In this document: positions 44,366 through 56,814 of the stretch, piece after piece | How positions within the stretch are numbered: the stretch's first letter is position 1 | Layout: each line of letters opens with the position of its first letter | Assembly (NCBI GenBank): GCA_039090855.1 | Contig: CM077006.1 | Coordinates: forward strand, 47,439,336 to 47,503,335 | Origin: Macrothele yani | Taxonomy: Eukaryota > Arthropoda > Arachnida > Araneae > Macrothelidae | Reading direction: 5' to 3' | DNA length: 64,000 nt | The notes under the pieces: model-generated | What the model was told of the DNA's origin: nothing | The model's input: only the letters and a program-made list of their open reading frames with translations | The model's database searches: none | Position numbers and translations under genes: made by a program

Positions 44366-45337
44366 ACTTAGCTTTCTGATTGCTCGATATTCTGATCTAA
44401 TGTTGGCAAAGGAATAAAGATATCGGAAGCTGTTAGCGATAAGCGAATGGCTGGGTATAACGCAATATTCTTCTGCTGATAAGTCATAATATAAGTGTTT
44501 TTAACTAACAATTGGCAAAAATATTAATTTCTCCCAAGTTTTGCAGATTTGTCGTGGCAAATGCAAGAGCTAGGGGGATGGGGGTGCAGTCGCACCCCAT
44601 GCACCCTCCGTTCGCACGCCTATGATGCCAGAAACGTTGGAATGCTGTAAAAATTCCACGAAATTTTGATTTCAAGTTAAGCAACGCCAAAGCTTACTCC
44701 GTTTTGCGTCAAACCGTATGCACTGACGTCACGACTTTGTTCTAATCGTATAATAGTTACGGATCTTAAACTACTCTTCTATCTCTTAGTTACTTTTCCC
44801 TTTCTTTAATTGTGTGTTCAAAAAAATGATTTTATAAATTCACCGTTCGGAGAAGGGACATGCCTGCTAGCACTTATATATTCTCTTTTGACGACAGATA
44901 CAGCACATGCAAGGTAGTAAGTAACCATCTGGCATTTTCAGCTAATTGGGATGAAATTTGTTCCTCATTTTTTAGCGAATTCTTTCGACGATTTTTAAAA
45001 TAAAAATTCTCGTAGTATTTTGTTTGTGTTAAAGTTCAATTCCCGCAATAATATTTAAGTTGATCTACCCACAGTTCCCCGTTACTGTATTGAAAATACC
45101 AAATATCAATTATAGAATTCAAAAATACAATAAATACTCATGACAGACACAGGTCATAACGTATCCAAAAATACCAATATTTTTTTCAAGAATAACACCT
45201 CAAATCTCTTTGTTAATGGAAAAAAATTAAATAAAACGTAATATGCTACTTTACATAATCGTTTTTTTTTTCTCAGGAAGAAAAAAAAAGAAGAAAAAGA
45301 ACTCAAGGTGAAGTTGCAGCGAACTTACACGTAATTA
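44366..45337. other. No gene supported
   Basis: AT-rich. 44558-44625 (gctagggggatgggggtgca, then cgcacgcctatgatgcc) looks like one end of a hAT-type MITE without a partner. Confidence 0.4.
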
Positions 45338-45575
45338 TAGGAGTGTATTTAGAGGGAGCGAGGGGAGCCCCCCCCCCCCCGAAAGTGTTTCATTTCAATG
45401 CGACCTACACGGGAAAATATATTTTAATTTAATAAAAATGCATCAACTTATAATAGAAAATAATGCTTCGATTCCTTCTTCTCCTTTTTATTAACTTTTT
45501 TTTTGTCGTGATGGATTTAAAAAAAATTCCTTTTCTGTCGTCCCCCTTGAAAAAAAATTTCTGTATACGCCCCTG
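45338..45575. mobile_element. hAT-type MITE
   Basis: Left end taggagtgtatttagagg, right end RC caggggcgtatacagaaatt. 8-bp target duplication with one mismatch: cgtaatta (45330-45337) and cgtgatta (45576-45583). C-run near the left end; non-coding. Confidence 0.75.
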
Positions 45576-45808
45576 CGTGATTACCCGGAATTAAATTACT
45601 CATGCATCGAATAATAAATTTAATGAAGTATCACAAAAATTTGCTACAAGACCTCTCATAATTTTCGAATTTTTTTATTTACGTACGATCGTGGCATCTA
45701 CTTTGAACTGTTATGTGGTGCCTATTTCTTTTATTTGATTCAGAGAGCTTATAAATTTACCTGAAATGTTTGCGTTGAAATGTTTACTAACATATCGGCT
45801 AACATCAA

Positions 45809-46003
45809 TTAGTCGCACCGTTGGTCGAGTGATCAGGGGCGCTGATTTCTGGCTAGCGTCCGAGCTTGACCCAGATCCATAACCTGGATGAGGTATGCGT
45901 TTTGCGCTTGCCCTACAGCGCTCATAGGGGCGAGCAAGTATAGTTCTAATAGAGTCTAGAGAGTCTCATGGTGGTCGTTAAATCTCGGGAGAAAGAAAAA
46001 AAT
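45809..46003 (+). mobile_element. Degenerate SINE-A relative
   Basis: gtcgcaccgttggtcgagtg, cagggg...ttctggctagcgtccgag, a lost B box, and ttgccctacagcgctcatag to tcatggtggtcgttaaatct. Diverged beyond the other copies. Confidence 0.55.
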
Positions 46004-46377
46004 GTATAAGTCTAGTAATAAATATACTTTATGTGCATTAACAGAACTAGCATATTTTCCTCCTCATTCAACTTATTTATTTTGCTTTAATTCAGCTTTT
46101 AAGCTCTCTGATTTACAGACTGACTGTTTTCGCTTCCTTTTTTTTTTTTTTTGAATAATGTTTCGTTCTGAGCAACCGCAGTAACCTAGAGCCGGCTCCC
46201 TGCACAATCGTTGCTGCGTGATGATATGTTGACGAAGGCATTCACGAACACTCGACCATTCGAATTTTACTTAGATAGCTGATCTCAGCGACAGACAGCT
46301 TAGCGGATGTTCGTCGCCTCTCAAGGCCGATCTTTTCACTTTTTAAGAACACGCAAGGAAAAGCTTTGAGTACTTAC

Positions 46378-46447
46378 ACATCACATTGTAGCCCGTGCGT
46401 TCTTTGCCACATCTGTCTTCTTGAATAAAGGTATCGGCGTCCTCCAT
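46378..46447 (-). CDS. Alternative first coding exon B of the same host gene
   Basis: Minus-strand exon of 70 nt coding: ATG at 46447-46445, peptide M-E-D-A-D-T-F-I-Q-E-D-R-C-G-K-E-R-T-G-Y-N-V-M plus one base, then donor GTAAGT (46377-46372). Phase 1, as in exon A. An in-frame TGA lies about 25 codons upstream, so the ATG is the first available. The last eight residues match exon A except I/V, with mostly synonymous base changes. If both splice to the same downstream exon left of base 1, transcripts from here carry an intron of more than 46 kb and skip exon A. Gene family not recognised. Confidence 0.62.
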
Positions 46448-46700
46448 ATTGCCACCACGCAGAATTTGAATTCCGTTCGGCTTCCTCCTCCGGTGCGGGT
46501 AATTCTTTCAACGACAACTCGTAGAACAAACAGCCTTACCACCACGTGACCGTGGGCAGGATTCGTCTGCTATCGAGATCGAAAGGTCTTGTCAGAAGTT
46601 TATATTGCGTCACGCACACCTAACATCCTCGTGATTATTGTGTAAATTCCCGAGAGTTATAATCGAAAACGAGTTGAACACCGCGAAAATAATAGAATCA
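46448..46700 (-). promoter_or_regulatory. Candidate promoter of host exon B
   Basis: Upstream of exon B (higher coordinates) there is a GC-richer stretch with E-box CACGTG at 46543-46548, the same E-box as upstream of exon A. No CRE or TATA box seen. Inferred from position. Confidence 0.3.
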
Positions 46701-47155
46701 AAGGTTTTTGCCAGTAGATAGCGTTTAATCACGGCGGACGTTTCATTTCTATGTGAAATAAATTCCATGTTTTTTTAGAAAAAGAAGGTGAGGCCAGTGA
46801 GAAGTTATTTTGTGCTCTAGGCAAGGCTAACTACTTGCAAATCTTTGCCCCCATTCCCCTCTCCGAGTTGTCAACTTAATTTATCACTAAGTTTAAAAAA
46901 ATAAACAACTTATAAAAAGGATAAATGAAAAATAGGGTACAGAATTTTTTTATAAGAGGCCAACTAAATTCACAATACAAAAACGCTTCGTATAAATACG
47001 TACGTACAATACTCGTGTATAATTAATATGACGTTCTTTGATTATTATTTTTTTTATGTTGTTCCACCGCAAGAAACAATGCACAATTGTATGTCTGGAT
47101 ATGTACGGTAGCTGAACAATATGTTCATTTTAAAATACAGTACATACAATTTATG
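46701..47155. other. No recognisable feature
   Basis: AT-rich spacer up to the left end of the large mariner. Confidence 0.4.
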
Positions 47156-47304
47156 TACGAGGGTTGTACCGAAAGTAATGCAAAAGTGAGCATAACTTTT
47201 TAGCACGTCTTTTGTAAAAAGAAAAAAAGATTATGCTTATGTTATCGGTTTGTCCGTCCGTCCATCTGTAGACACGATATCTCTGCAACAAATAGTCCGC
47301 TTTG

Positions 47305-47337
<33 letters not shown>

Positions 47338-47350
47338 ATTAGGAAGCTTG

Positions 47351-47754
47351 AAATGTGCGAATGATGACCCTTTATTTTGATTTTTTTACGATGCACAATT
47401 TCGCCGCTAGAGGGCGTAAATGCAGATGATATCGAATTCAAAATGCATTTTATTCCATATTTTTGCTTCTAAACATCCAATTCAAAAAAATTCTTTTGCC
47501 TTTCGATTCTAGAAACTCGTGGCAAAGATTATTTTAGATATAGTCACTTTTTCAAGTTACGCATAGATTCTCCGCTAGGAGGCGTAAAAGTAAACTGCGT
47601 TTCCCACAATATCTGTGCTGCTGAAACTCCGATTTGAAAAATTCTGCAGGGGATACAGCTGCGGATGGGAAATCTTTCTCATAATTTCTAATTTTTGGTA
47701 TAAAACGGTTTGGCCACCAGGGGTCGTAAGTGTTAATTTCTGCGTCTGATGTAT
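47351..47754. repeat. ~150-bp array with CTCF-like motifs, part 1
   Basis: Three units, each with a ccgctagagggcgtaa-type block (47404-47416, 47572-47584, 47714-47726), then an atatct(c/g)tg(c)tgctgaa-type block and gatttgaaaaattct. Breaks off at tctgatgtatgt (47756); the continuation tgtatttgcaacaaaatct is at 55288. Confidence 0.85.
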
Positions 47755-47921
47755 GTCCTGTTGCTCAGTCTTGGAAACACATAAATCTGGCCAATTTATG
47801 TGAATTTTCAATCAGGACTGACAACAGTCCAACGCATTTTCTATAAGAGAAAATGAGAAATTGATTGATCATTTTTCTTTTCCTTAGTGTTCTCTCATTT
47901 CTCTTGACTCTATGCAAAAGG

Positions 47922-47922
<1 letters not shown>

Positions 47923-47960
<38 letters not shown>

Positions 47961-50900
47961 CATCATAATCATTGTCAACCATTATTAATCCACTGCTGGA
48001 CGAAGGTATCTCCAAGCCTCTTCCACAACGGTCTATCTTGTGGCAGTCTCCTCCATGTTACTCCCGCATACTTTCGAATTTCATCCACCCATCTCCCATG
48101 TGGTCTTCTTCTGGGTCTTTTCCTGTATCTTGGAATCCAATCTAAAATTTCGGCTGTCCATCGATGGTCTGTCCTTCTGGCAGTATGTCCAGCCCATTGT
48201 CATTTCAGGGACTTAACTCTGATTATGAGGTCTTCCACTCTTGTCATTTTTCGGATCTACGAGTTCCTCTTCTTATCTCTCCTGGTTACACCAAGCATAC
48301 ACCTCTCCATGCTACTTTGAGTTATCTGCATCCTTTGTATGTCTCTTTTATTACCATACGTAAGCACTGCACCATACGTAAGCACTGGAAGGATGCATTG
48401 ATCAAACAATTTTCTTTTAAGACATAATGGCATATTGCTCTTGAAAATTATGCTGTTTCTTCCAAAAGCTCTCCAGGCAAGTTCTATACGCCGATTAATT
48501 TCTTCATCAATGTGACCCTCACTTGATATCTGCTGTCCAAGATAAACGTACGTATCTGTTATCTCCAGCTTTTCTCCATCAATCGACAGAATCTTCATTT
48601 CTTGTAAAAGCATTGTACATCACTTTTGTCTTATGAAAGTTCATTTTTAATTCCTCTTCTTTACTCTTGTCAGCAAGTTCTTGGATCATACTCTGCAGCT
48701 CTGATGGGGTAGTTGCAAAAATGACTACGTCATCAGCAAAACGAAGGTGGGTTAGATAATCTCCATTAATCTTTATCCCTTTGCTTTCCCAGTTCAGTGA
48801 TTGAAAGACATTTTCCAATGTGGCATATAAAAGCTTGGGAGATATGGTGTCAACTTGTCAAACTCCTTTTCCAATTTTTTATGTGTGTTGTATTTTCAAA
48901 CAGCCGAATCTTTGCACTTGCATTTTCATAGATGTTATTAATAATATTAATTTATGCATCTTCAATACCGCAGGATTTCAGAGCCATTGTAACTGCTGAA
49001 TGTTTCACCGAATCAAAGGCCTTTTCATAATCGATAAAATTCATGCAAAATGGAAGTTCATATTCCCTCGCTCTTTCAATTAGTTCTCTCAGTACGTGGA
49101 TATGAGCTATAGTGATGTAGCCACTCCTGAATCCAGCTTGTTCACTCGGTTGAGCCATGTCCAGTGTTACCTTCAAGCGGTGTGAAAGAACTTTAGAGAA
49201 GATTTTATAAACCACTAATAGGAAGCTGATAGGTCTGTAGTTCCTGAGATCCTCAATGTCACCTTTTTTATGTAGCAGGATCATTGTAGCGTTGTTCCAA
49301 TCCTCAGAAATCTTCCCTTCATTAAGGCATCGAGTGAAAACTTGGGCGAGTACTGTTTCAATTTCTCCACTTGCTTCCTGTATGATGTCTACAGTAATTC
49401 CATCTTCTCCTGGAGCTTTCCCCCGCTTCATGTTTTTGATAGCATGTGCAACTTCTGCTGGGAGGACTGGAAGAACTCTGGTACTGGGACCTTTCATGAT
49501 GTCTGGAGTACATGTATCATCCCTTTCATATAATTTGGAGCAAAATCTTTCACTCTTGTCAAAATTTCGCTTCTATTTCTTGTTACAGAACCATTTTCTT
49601 TTCTCAGTGCCATAATCTGTTTTCTTCCCTTACTGAGATGTCCCCTTGCTATCTTTAGGCTTTGGTTGTTTTCAATTGCTTTCCTCACTAGTTCACAGTA
49701 ATTTCTTTACGTCTTCAGTGATACTTTTTCGTACTGTCTTGCATAGCTCTATATATTCCACTTTGGAAGTCACATCTTCTTTAGTTGTCCTCATCTCTCT
49801 TCTTTTTTGCATCAACATTTTGGTTTTTCCTGGTAATTTGTTCACATGCAACTTGTTCTTAGACCCAGCTAATTTTGTTGCTGTTTCCATAAGAGCCTTG
49901 ATTAATTTTCTGTTAACTTCAGAAATACCCACTTCTTCTGATGTTAGGCTTTCTAAAGCAGAGAATCTGTTCTTCAGTTCCAACTTGAAGGTATTATGGT
50001 GTTTTTTACGGTTGGTTATGTCAATACATTTTGTTTGTCTTATGAGCTTGCCACGCTCGAGTTTAGCATTGAGGTGCATCTTACATTTTACCAATCTATG
50101 GTCACTACCTGTGTTGAACTTGTTTAGCACACTGCAGTCTTCGATGACGAATTTTTTGTTACACATAATAAATTCAATTTTACTTGTCGTCCCATTTGGA
50201 TGTCTTCATGTCCATTTCTTGTGTGGCTTTTTCTTGAAAAAGGAGTTCACGATGGAAAACCCTTCTGCCTCTGCAAACTCTACGAGAGTATTTCCACGCT
50301 GATTTCTGTTGCCGTGGCCGAATTTACCTACTGAAGTTTTATTCTGTTGCTGTTGCCCTATTTTTGCATTGAAATCTCCCATAATTATCTTCAAGTGCTG
50401 CTTGCCTTTATTATTTAGATGACGAATTTCCTCATAAAATTCTTCAATTATTTCTTCAGGACGACTTGTGGTGGGTGCATGAGTTTGACTAATCTGAGCC
50501 TGGTATCTTCTTGAGTGTTGAATAACGAGTCGTGCAGTTCTGTCAGAGGATCTTTCAATTTCTACAACTTTATCCTTCAGTTTCTTGTTTATTATAAATC
50601 CAACACCACTAGTTCTGCCGGTATCTGTCCCACGATAGTAGAAGAGATGTCCACTTTTCAGTTTAATGAGATCTCCTTTTCTCCTTACCTCACTTAGCCC
50701 GACGATGTCCCACTTGATCCTTTGTAGTTCCTCTTCCAATTAAAGAAGCCTACAATCAGAAGATAGGGAGCGTCCATTGTAAGTAGCCAAGGTCAGTATC
50801 AATGGCAGACTAGTCCGGTCCTCCTGTGATTCTTAGCACCCTCTGCCTTCATGTCGCATTGGCCGCTGGCCAAGCGGGTTGGTGAGTGTGGGATAGCATT

Positions 50901-51040
50901 TCCTCTAATCCCGATGGTATAGTTATACCGCTATTGGCGGTCGATATATATGTATCGTCCTGTGAGAGTTGCTCTGTGTGTATCCTTTGGGTAACTTTAG
51001 TTTTTTCTATGTTGTCAGTAGATCGGCGTGAGGACATTGT
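47923..51040 (-). pseudogene. RTE-type LINE, nearly full length
   Basis: Minus strand. N-terminal endonuclease: L-A-T-Y-N-G-R-S-L (50790), ELQRIKWDIVGLSEVRRKG, IIMGDFNAKIGQ (50380), GNRNQRGNTLVEFAEAEGF. Linker, then RT: MKRGKAPGEDGITVDIIQEA (49430), LLHKKGDIEDLRNYRPISFL, EQAGFRSGY, MNFIDYEKAFDSVKH, RFADDVVIFATTPSE (48740), VYLGQQISSEGHIDEEINRR, RKLFDQCILPVLTYG. The 3' UTR ends cagcagtggattaataatgg... and a (TA)n tract at 47923-47953, an RTE hallmark. A stop after S-D-C-R-L-L in the endonuclease and at least five frameshifts inactivate it. Inserted as part of the block interrupting the mariner array. Confidence 0.92.
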
Positions 51041-53718
51041 ACTTTAGGTGAATCGATGTAACTTCACTTCTTCATAAATTTGTTTTCCGCTTTAATTTTT
51101 CTGGGGGAAGAAAAAAATGTATATACTAGTATATATATGTGTATATGTATACATAATAATAATGTTGTCGCTCTACCATCTACTTGTATTTATGTAACCA
51201 GCATCATAAGGAAAATTATGTGACAATTATGAATAAAATTAGGAAATAATTATTTGTTGTGTAGAACAGTCTGCCCATTCAGAGTTGTTGGATATGTTTG
51301 TATAAAGGTGCAATACATATGATGACTCTGAGATCTTCCTTTCCTTTCCCCCCCCTTTCTCTCACGATTCAAAACTATGACGGGGAGGTAAGTAGACAGA
51401 AAGATTCCCTGCCCCCTCTTTATGGGAGGGCGTGAAAAAAGGAGCTCAGCCTCAGCATGCTCCCTTGCCTCGGTGCGTGCCGTAGTGAACTTTACACATA
51501 CCCGGGTTTTCTAAAAGTAGCTGGGTACGCAAAAGAGGTGGCTGATTCACTGCTAAACAGGGTGCTTGCAGTATCCCCTCTCAAAATTTATGGGATGACC
51601 AGAGCGGTCAAATACTTCCGGCCAGAAACCACCTACATTCCCATGATAAAAGGTTGTAGAAAGTTGGTGTGATATCGAATTTCACGTTCGGAGCTGGGGC
51701 TCCCCGTTGCATGAGGTAATAAATTCATGACTGGAACCGCGCCCTTTTCATGTTATGTCGTAAGACGCAAGCGTTGGCAGCCCCGGAGCCTAGTCGTAGC
51801 AGGCACCAGCTAAACGCAGGGGTTTTCTTTTTGTGTGCGTGCGTGAGTGTTTCGTTTTCCCACACGGGCCACGAAGTTCAGCCAGTCGGATAGAAGCGAT
51901 CCCTTTTACCGAAAGTGGAGTCGACGTAAAAGGCGCTCGCGTTCTTCCTCATCCTCCGAAAGGCGTGTGAGTTGAATTTTTTTTTTTTTTTTTTAAAGAC
52001 TCAATTTTTCTGGCAACCAGAAAGCTTCTTCAGAGAAAAAAAGCTTCGGCTGCCTCCGAGAGGACACAAGAAGTGAAAAGACCCACCGGTCCGCCCCTCT
52101 GGAATTTCTTGTGTCTATTTCATTAGGATGTTGGAAAAGAACATGTCTTTAAGAAACCAAAACACCCAAGGTAGAGCGTAAGCTCAAAAATGTGCCTGCC
52201 ATATACATCCGTGCTGCACGGGTGAAACCGGGACAATGGTCTACTAGGTGACTGGAGCAACTTGAACAGTCATCTCGTCCTACCGCCTCACCCCTGAAAG
52301 GGTTAATGTTTCCCTACAGTCCCGGACAGCTAACCGGCTTTTGGAGTCAAGTGCAACATCACAAATACTTCTTCATCACTACTACTGTTCTGATGTTCCA
52401 CTTCACGAGTGACCTGTCCATCACTACTGCCGTTCTAATGTTCCACTTCACGACTACACTACGCCATACTAGTGATTTTTCTTTTTTCCTCGTCTCAAGA
52501 GCCAAGAGGAGATCTCATGAAGCGGTGAGCTGCATGTTTAAATCCTATTCGTCACACCGAACATTTGTCACCTCTAGCTAGACATGTGAGCCCTTCGGAA
52601 ATCAGCTATTTTCTCACTACGAGGCTTTTTCTTTCTCCCCACCTGCCCATTTGGAATAAAAAAAATAAATCTTTATATGTAAACTAAAATCCATTTGTTC
52701 TTGGAGTTACTCCCCAAGAGTGACAGTTTTGTTTGTCAGAATGAAAATGTTGGTGACCTAAAGCAAAACGAGTATTTGGAATATTTGGAATCCATTTCAT
52801 AATAAAATTGCCTGTATATATATATATATATATATATTATAACCATGAGGAACTGCTGCTAAACAAAAAAAAATTTTAAATAAAAGGAAATCTTGAAGAC
52901 GATTAACAAAATAATTCAAAGGAAAAGGTCTTAAAAAGAAAAGGAAATGTTTTTATTTATTGTGTGGCTCAAAAGTTGATGATAAACTTCAATGTAACTT
53001 TTTACCTTAAATTAAAAACTTTTTTTCCTGTGTCTCATATACCAGAGCAGCAGAAAATTAAACTCAAAATTTACAATTTCAAACTTATTTTAGGCCTACC
53101 TTCAGCTTGCTTCCGTGGAGACAGTATTTAAATATAAAGATAAATATATACTGAATACCACTAGAAGATAGATAAAATTTTTCTAATTGTGCTTAAGAAA
53201 TTGAGTAATAAGAGCAGTCAGTTCTCATCTGGAAATGTGTGTTAGAAGTGTTCATCATGAGTTGAAATCCTGGTATAAAACATAAACAAAATGTGAAATT
53301 TTCTTACCTTTCTAGGTGATTGTGAAACAAAGCTGCAAATCTATTACAAAAAAAAAAAAAAAAAAAAAAGAAGAAGGAATTACAACCCTTCATTAAATTT
53401 TTAATCAATGAATGCAGACTGGCTGGTTTTTACAAAATTGCATTCTTGAGTATTGTAATGTGTTGTGGGCTTAATATATGTTAGTCAATAGCATGTGTCC
53501 ACACTAGCCTAGACTAGTGGAATAGTGGGTGGATAGAACTTGGGCTGTTTTCACTTATTTTGCACGTCACAAAAACCGCAATAGTTCTTGAATAACAAAA
53601 ATTGGGGGGTTTTTTCGGCCATAAAGAAACTGCATAATCATCTTGTTCTGCAACGACTATTTTCTTTTCTTTATTTTATCACAGTTGTGGGAATAAATTG
53701 AGCTTATATATATATATA
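51041..53718. other. No gene recognised
   Basis: Contains TA-type microsatellites (51123-51153, 52815-52836), T- and A-runs (51979-51996, 53347-53369) and a GC-richer patch 51340-52090. Frames at 51457 and 52306 lack known motifs. Part of the 7.5-kb block inserted in the mariner array; its outer edges (47755, 55286) are bordered by atgtat, which could be a 6-bp target duplication. I could not identify an element that owns the block. Confidence 0.4.
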
Positions 53719-55144
53719 CACTGACGGAAAAAAATCCCAACACCAAGAAGGGGTTGTGTTAGATAAACGACAGTTGGTAGGCGGTGAGAGTGCATCTCTG
53801 AGCTGACGTCTATGCAAATTTCGCGCTCGGCGCATACGTGTGGAGCTAGTAGCGCCCCTCGGAACATGCAAAGCAGGTTTGCTGTAAATACGCGCTGTAA
53901 CGTTCATGGGCGTTAGTTATCGTTGAGACTCGACGTAGTGTGTTGATGTTAGTCAAGAATGCCTTTAAGAAGACGAAGAAGCCATTATCAACAGCTCACG
54001 GAGTTTGAACGAGGTCGTGTAATAGGGCTACGAGAAGGTGGATTTTCTTTCCGCAATATTGCAGAACGACTTGGCAGGAATGTAGCCACTGTGCATGATT
54101 GTTGGCAGAGGTGGTCAAGGGAAGGTACTGCCTCAAGAAGACCGGGTTCCGGCCGGCCACGTGGCATTACTGAGAGGGAAGACCGCCGTGTACGGCGTAT
54201 GGCCGTGGCGCATCGTACCGCGTCTGCGGCAGCAATTCGAGCTGCAGTTGCCACCACAGTGACACAACGAACTGTTACAAATCGATTACTTCAAGGACAG
54301 CTCCGAGCCAGACGCCCTGTAGCGTTCATTCCACTTACTCCAAACCACTGCCGTTTGCGACGTCTGTGGTGTCAAGCTAGAGCTCATAGGAGGACGGAGT
54401 GGAGATCTGTTGTGTTTTCTGATGAAAGCCGGTTCTGCCTGTGTGCCAGTGATGGCCGTGTGTTGGTTAGAAGGAGACCAGGTGAGCGCCTGCAACCAAC
54501 CTGTCTGCGGCCGAGACACACTGAACCTACACCTGGAGTTATGGTCTGGGGAGCAATTTCCTATGACAGCAGGAGCACTCTCGTGGTTATCCCATGCACC
54601 CTGACGGCACAGTTGTACGTCGGTCTGGTGATTCAACCTGTTGTGCTGCCATTCATGAACAGCATTCCAGGGGGTGTTTTCCAACAGGATAACGCTCGCC
54701 CGCATACCGCTGTTGTAACCCAACATGCTCTACAGAGTGTCGACATGTTGCCGTGGCCTGCTAGATCACCAGATCTTTCACCAATCGAGTACGTATGGGA
54801 CATCATTGGACGACAACTCCAGCGTCACCCCCAACCATCATTAACCGTCCCTGTATTGACCAACCAAGTGCAACAGGCATAGAACTCCATCCCACAAACT
54901 GACATCCAGCACCTGTAGGACACAATGCATGAACGTTTGCGTGCTTGCATTCAACATTCTGGCGGTTACACCGTTTATTAATGTACCAGCATTTCACATT
55001 TAAAATGGCTCTTCTCGCACTTACAATAAGCTGTGATCTTGAAACCTTAATCGATTAAATATATTGCCTATACAAATGTATTGCCGCCATTTCATTCCTC
55101 TACAACTTTTTTTTCGTGGTGTTGGGATTTTTTTCCCGTCAGTG
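53719..55144 (+). pseudogene. Tc1-like transposon, nearly intact transposase
   Basis: 1,426 bp with ends cactgacggaaaaaaatccc and RC cactgacgggaaaaaaatcc, TA-flanked and inserted in a TATATA tract. The transposase frame runs 53959-54882, 307 aa. HTH1 is about residues 14-52 (FERGRVIGLREGGFSFRNIA), a GRPR AT-hook-like motif at 65-68, HTH2 about 75-115. Catalytic residues are D155 (VVFSDESRF), D244 (VFQQDNARPHT) and E277 (SPDLSPIEYVWD). Only 32 residues separate D244 and E277, rather than 34. A single TAG after VQQA ends it about 35 codons early; the expected tail (HERLRACIQHSGGY) follows in frame to about 54981. Probably recently active. Confidence 0.95.
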
Positions 55145-55286
55145 TATATATATATATATATATTCAATATATATCTGTAAATTTAGCTTGTCTGTTTCTA
55201 ATATTCATATTCTGGGTGAAAGCGTTGAAATTTAAATTTGCATCAGTCACCTTTAATTTAAATTAGTCTCCTCCCACCCCCACAAC

Positions 55287-56814
55287 ATGTATTTGCAACA
55301 AAATCTAAGCTTCTAAAATCTCGATTGAAAAATTATTTTGTGGACCGATACTACTTACGTCGAAAAACCTTTTCAGAATATTTCCTTTTCAAAATAATGC
55401 ACGGTTTCTCCACCAGGGGCGTAGATATATATCTCATTTTAGCCAATATCTCTGCTTCTAATGGTCCAACTTGAAAACTTTCTTCTTTGTTGTATAGAGT
55501 TTCCGGTCCGACATGATTTTCATATAATTTCAAAATTTTCAATTAATTCATTGTCTTTCCGCTAGGGGGAGTAAAGGTAAATTGCGCTTTCCCCGATATC
55601 TCGGCTTCTAAAGCTCCGATTTGAAAAATTCTTCTTGCACCGGACACAACTGCCGGTGGGAAATGTTTTGATTGTAATTTCTAATTTTTTATAAAATATG
55701 GTTTGGCCACCATGGGGCCTAAGCATTAATTTTTTGCTTCGTAGGTATATATTTCCATCAAAATCTGAGCTTCTAAAATCTCGATTGAGAAAATTCTTTC
55801 GTGGACCGATACCTCTCATATCGATAAACATTTGAGAATATTTTCTTCTTAAAATCACGTATAGTTTCTCCGCCAGGGACGTAGATGTATATCCTATTTC
55901 TGTCAATATCTCTGCTTCTGAGAGTCAGATTTGAAAAATTTCTTCTTTTTTAGATAGCAGTTCCAGTGTAAAATGCTCTCATATAATTTCAAATTCTTGA
56001 AGTAATACATAGAGTTTCCGCTATGGGGCGTTAAGGTAAATTGCGTTTTCCCCGATATCTTTGCTTCTAAAATTCCCATTAGAAAACTTCTTTCTGCACA
56101 GGATACAGCTGCTGATAGGAAATGCTTTGTCTGTAATTTCTAATATTTGATAAAGAATGGTTTAGCCACCAGGGGGCGTAAATGTTAATTTCTGTGGCTG
56201 ATGTATTTGTAGCAAAATCTGAGCTCCTGAAAACCGATTGAAAAAATTCTTTCGTTGACCGATACCGCTCACATCGAAATACCTTTTGAGAATACTTTCT
56301 TCTTAAAATAATGCATGGTTTTTCCTCCAGGAGGTGTCAACGCATATCTTATTTTTGTCAATATTTCTGGTTCTAAGAGTTCGATTTGAAAAATTCTTTC
56401 TTTCTTGGAGAGCGTTTCGGTGAAGTAATGTTTCTCATACTGTATAATTCCAAATTTTTCGTAGCGCACCAGTCTGCCACCAGAGGGCGTAAGTTCAGGT
56501 TTCCGTTTACAGCAATATCTGCGGGACTAAAAACCCGTTTGAAAAACTTCTTTCTTCGGTCAGATACTACTAAGTATTCAAACTGTGTGCGCATTTTCTT
56601 TCCGAAATAGTGCACAATTTCGCCGCTACGGGCGATTACGCTTATTCTGTTTTACTCAATATCACTGTTTTTGCGAGTGCGATTTAAAAAAAATATTTAA
56701 ACACCGGATACCATTTACCTTGTAGAACACTTAAGGCTAGTATATGAGGAAATTTGTAGTTCATAGTTCTGTCGGTAGGTAGTGTTTCGGCAGTTTGCAG
56801 CTGTATCGCCGCTT
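55287..56814. repeat. ~150-bp array with CTCF-like motifs, part 2
   Basis: About ten units. Motif blocks start at 55410, 55559, 55707, 55870, 56018, 56166, 56324, 56477 and 56623, spacing 146-163 bp. 56166 reads CCACCAGGGGGCG and 56477 CCACCAGAGGGCG, exact fits to the CTCF core CCASYAGRKGGC. Alternate units are more alike (aaaggtaaattgcg versus aagc/gttaatttctg), suggesting a dimeric higher-order unit near 300 bp, or trimeric. Confidence 0.88.

Noticed and set aside
49646..50302. 218-codon plus-strand frame
   Set aside because: Antisense shadow of the RTE endonuclease-RT linker; hydrophobic by complementarity, not a membrane protein.
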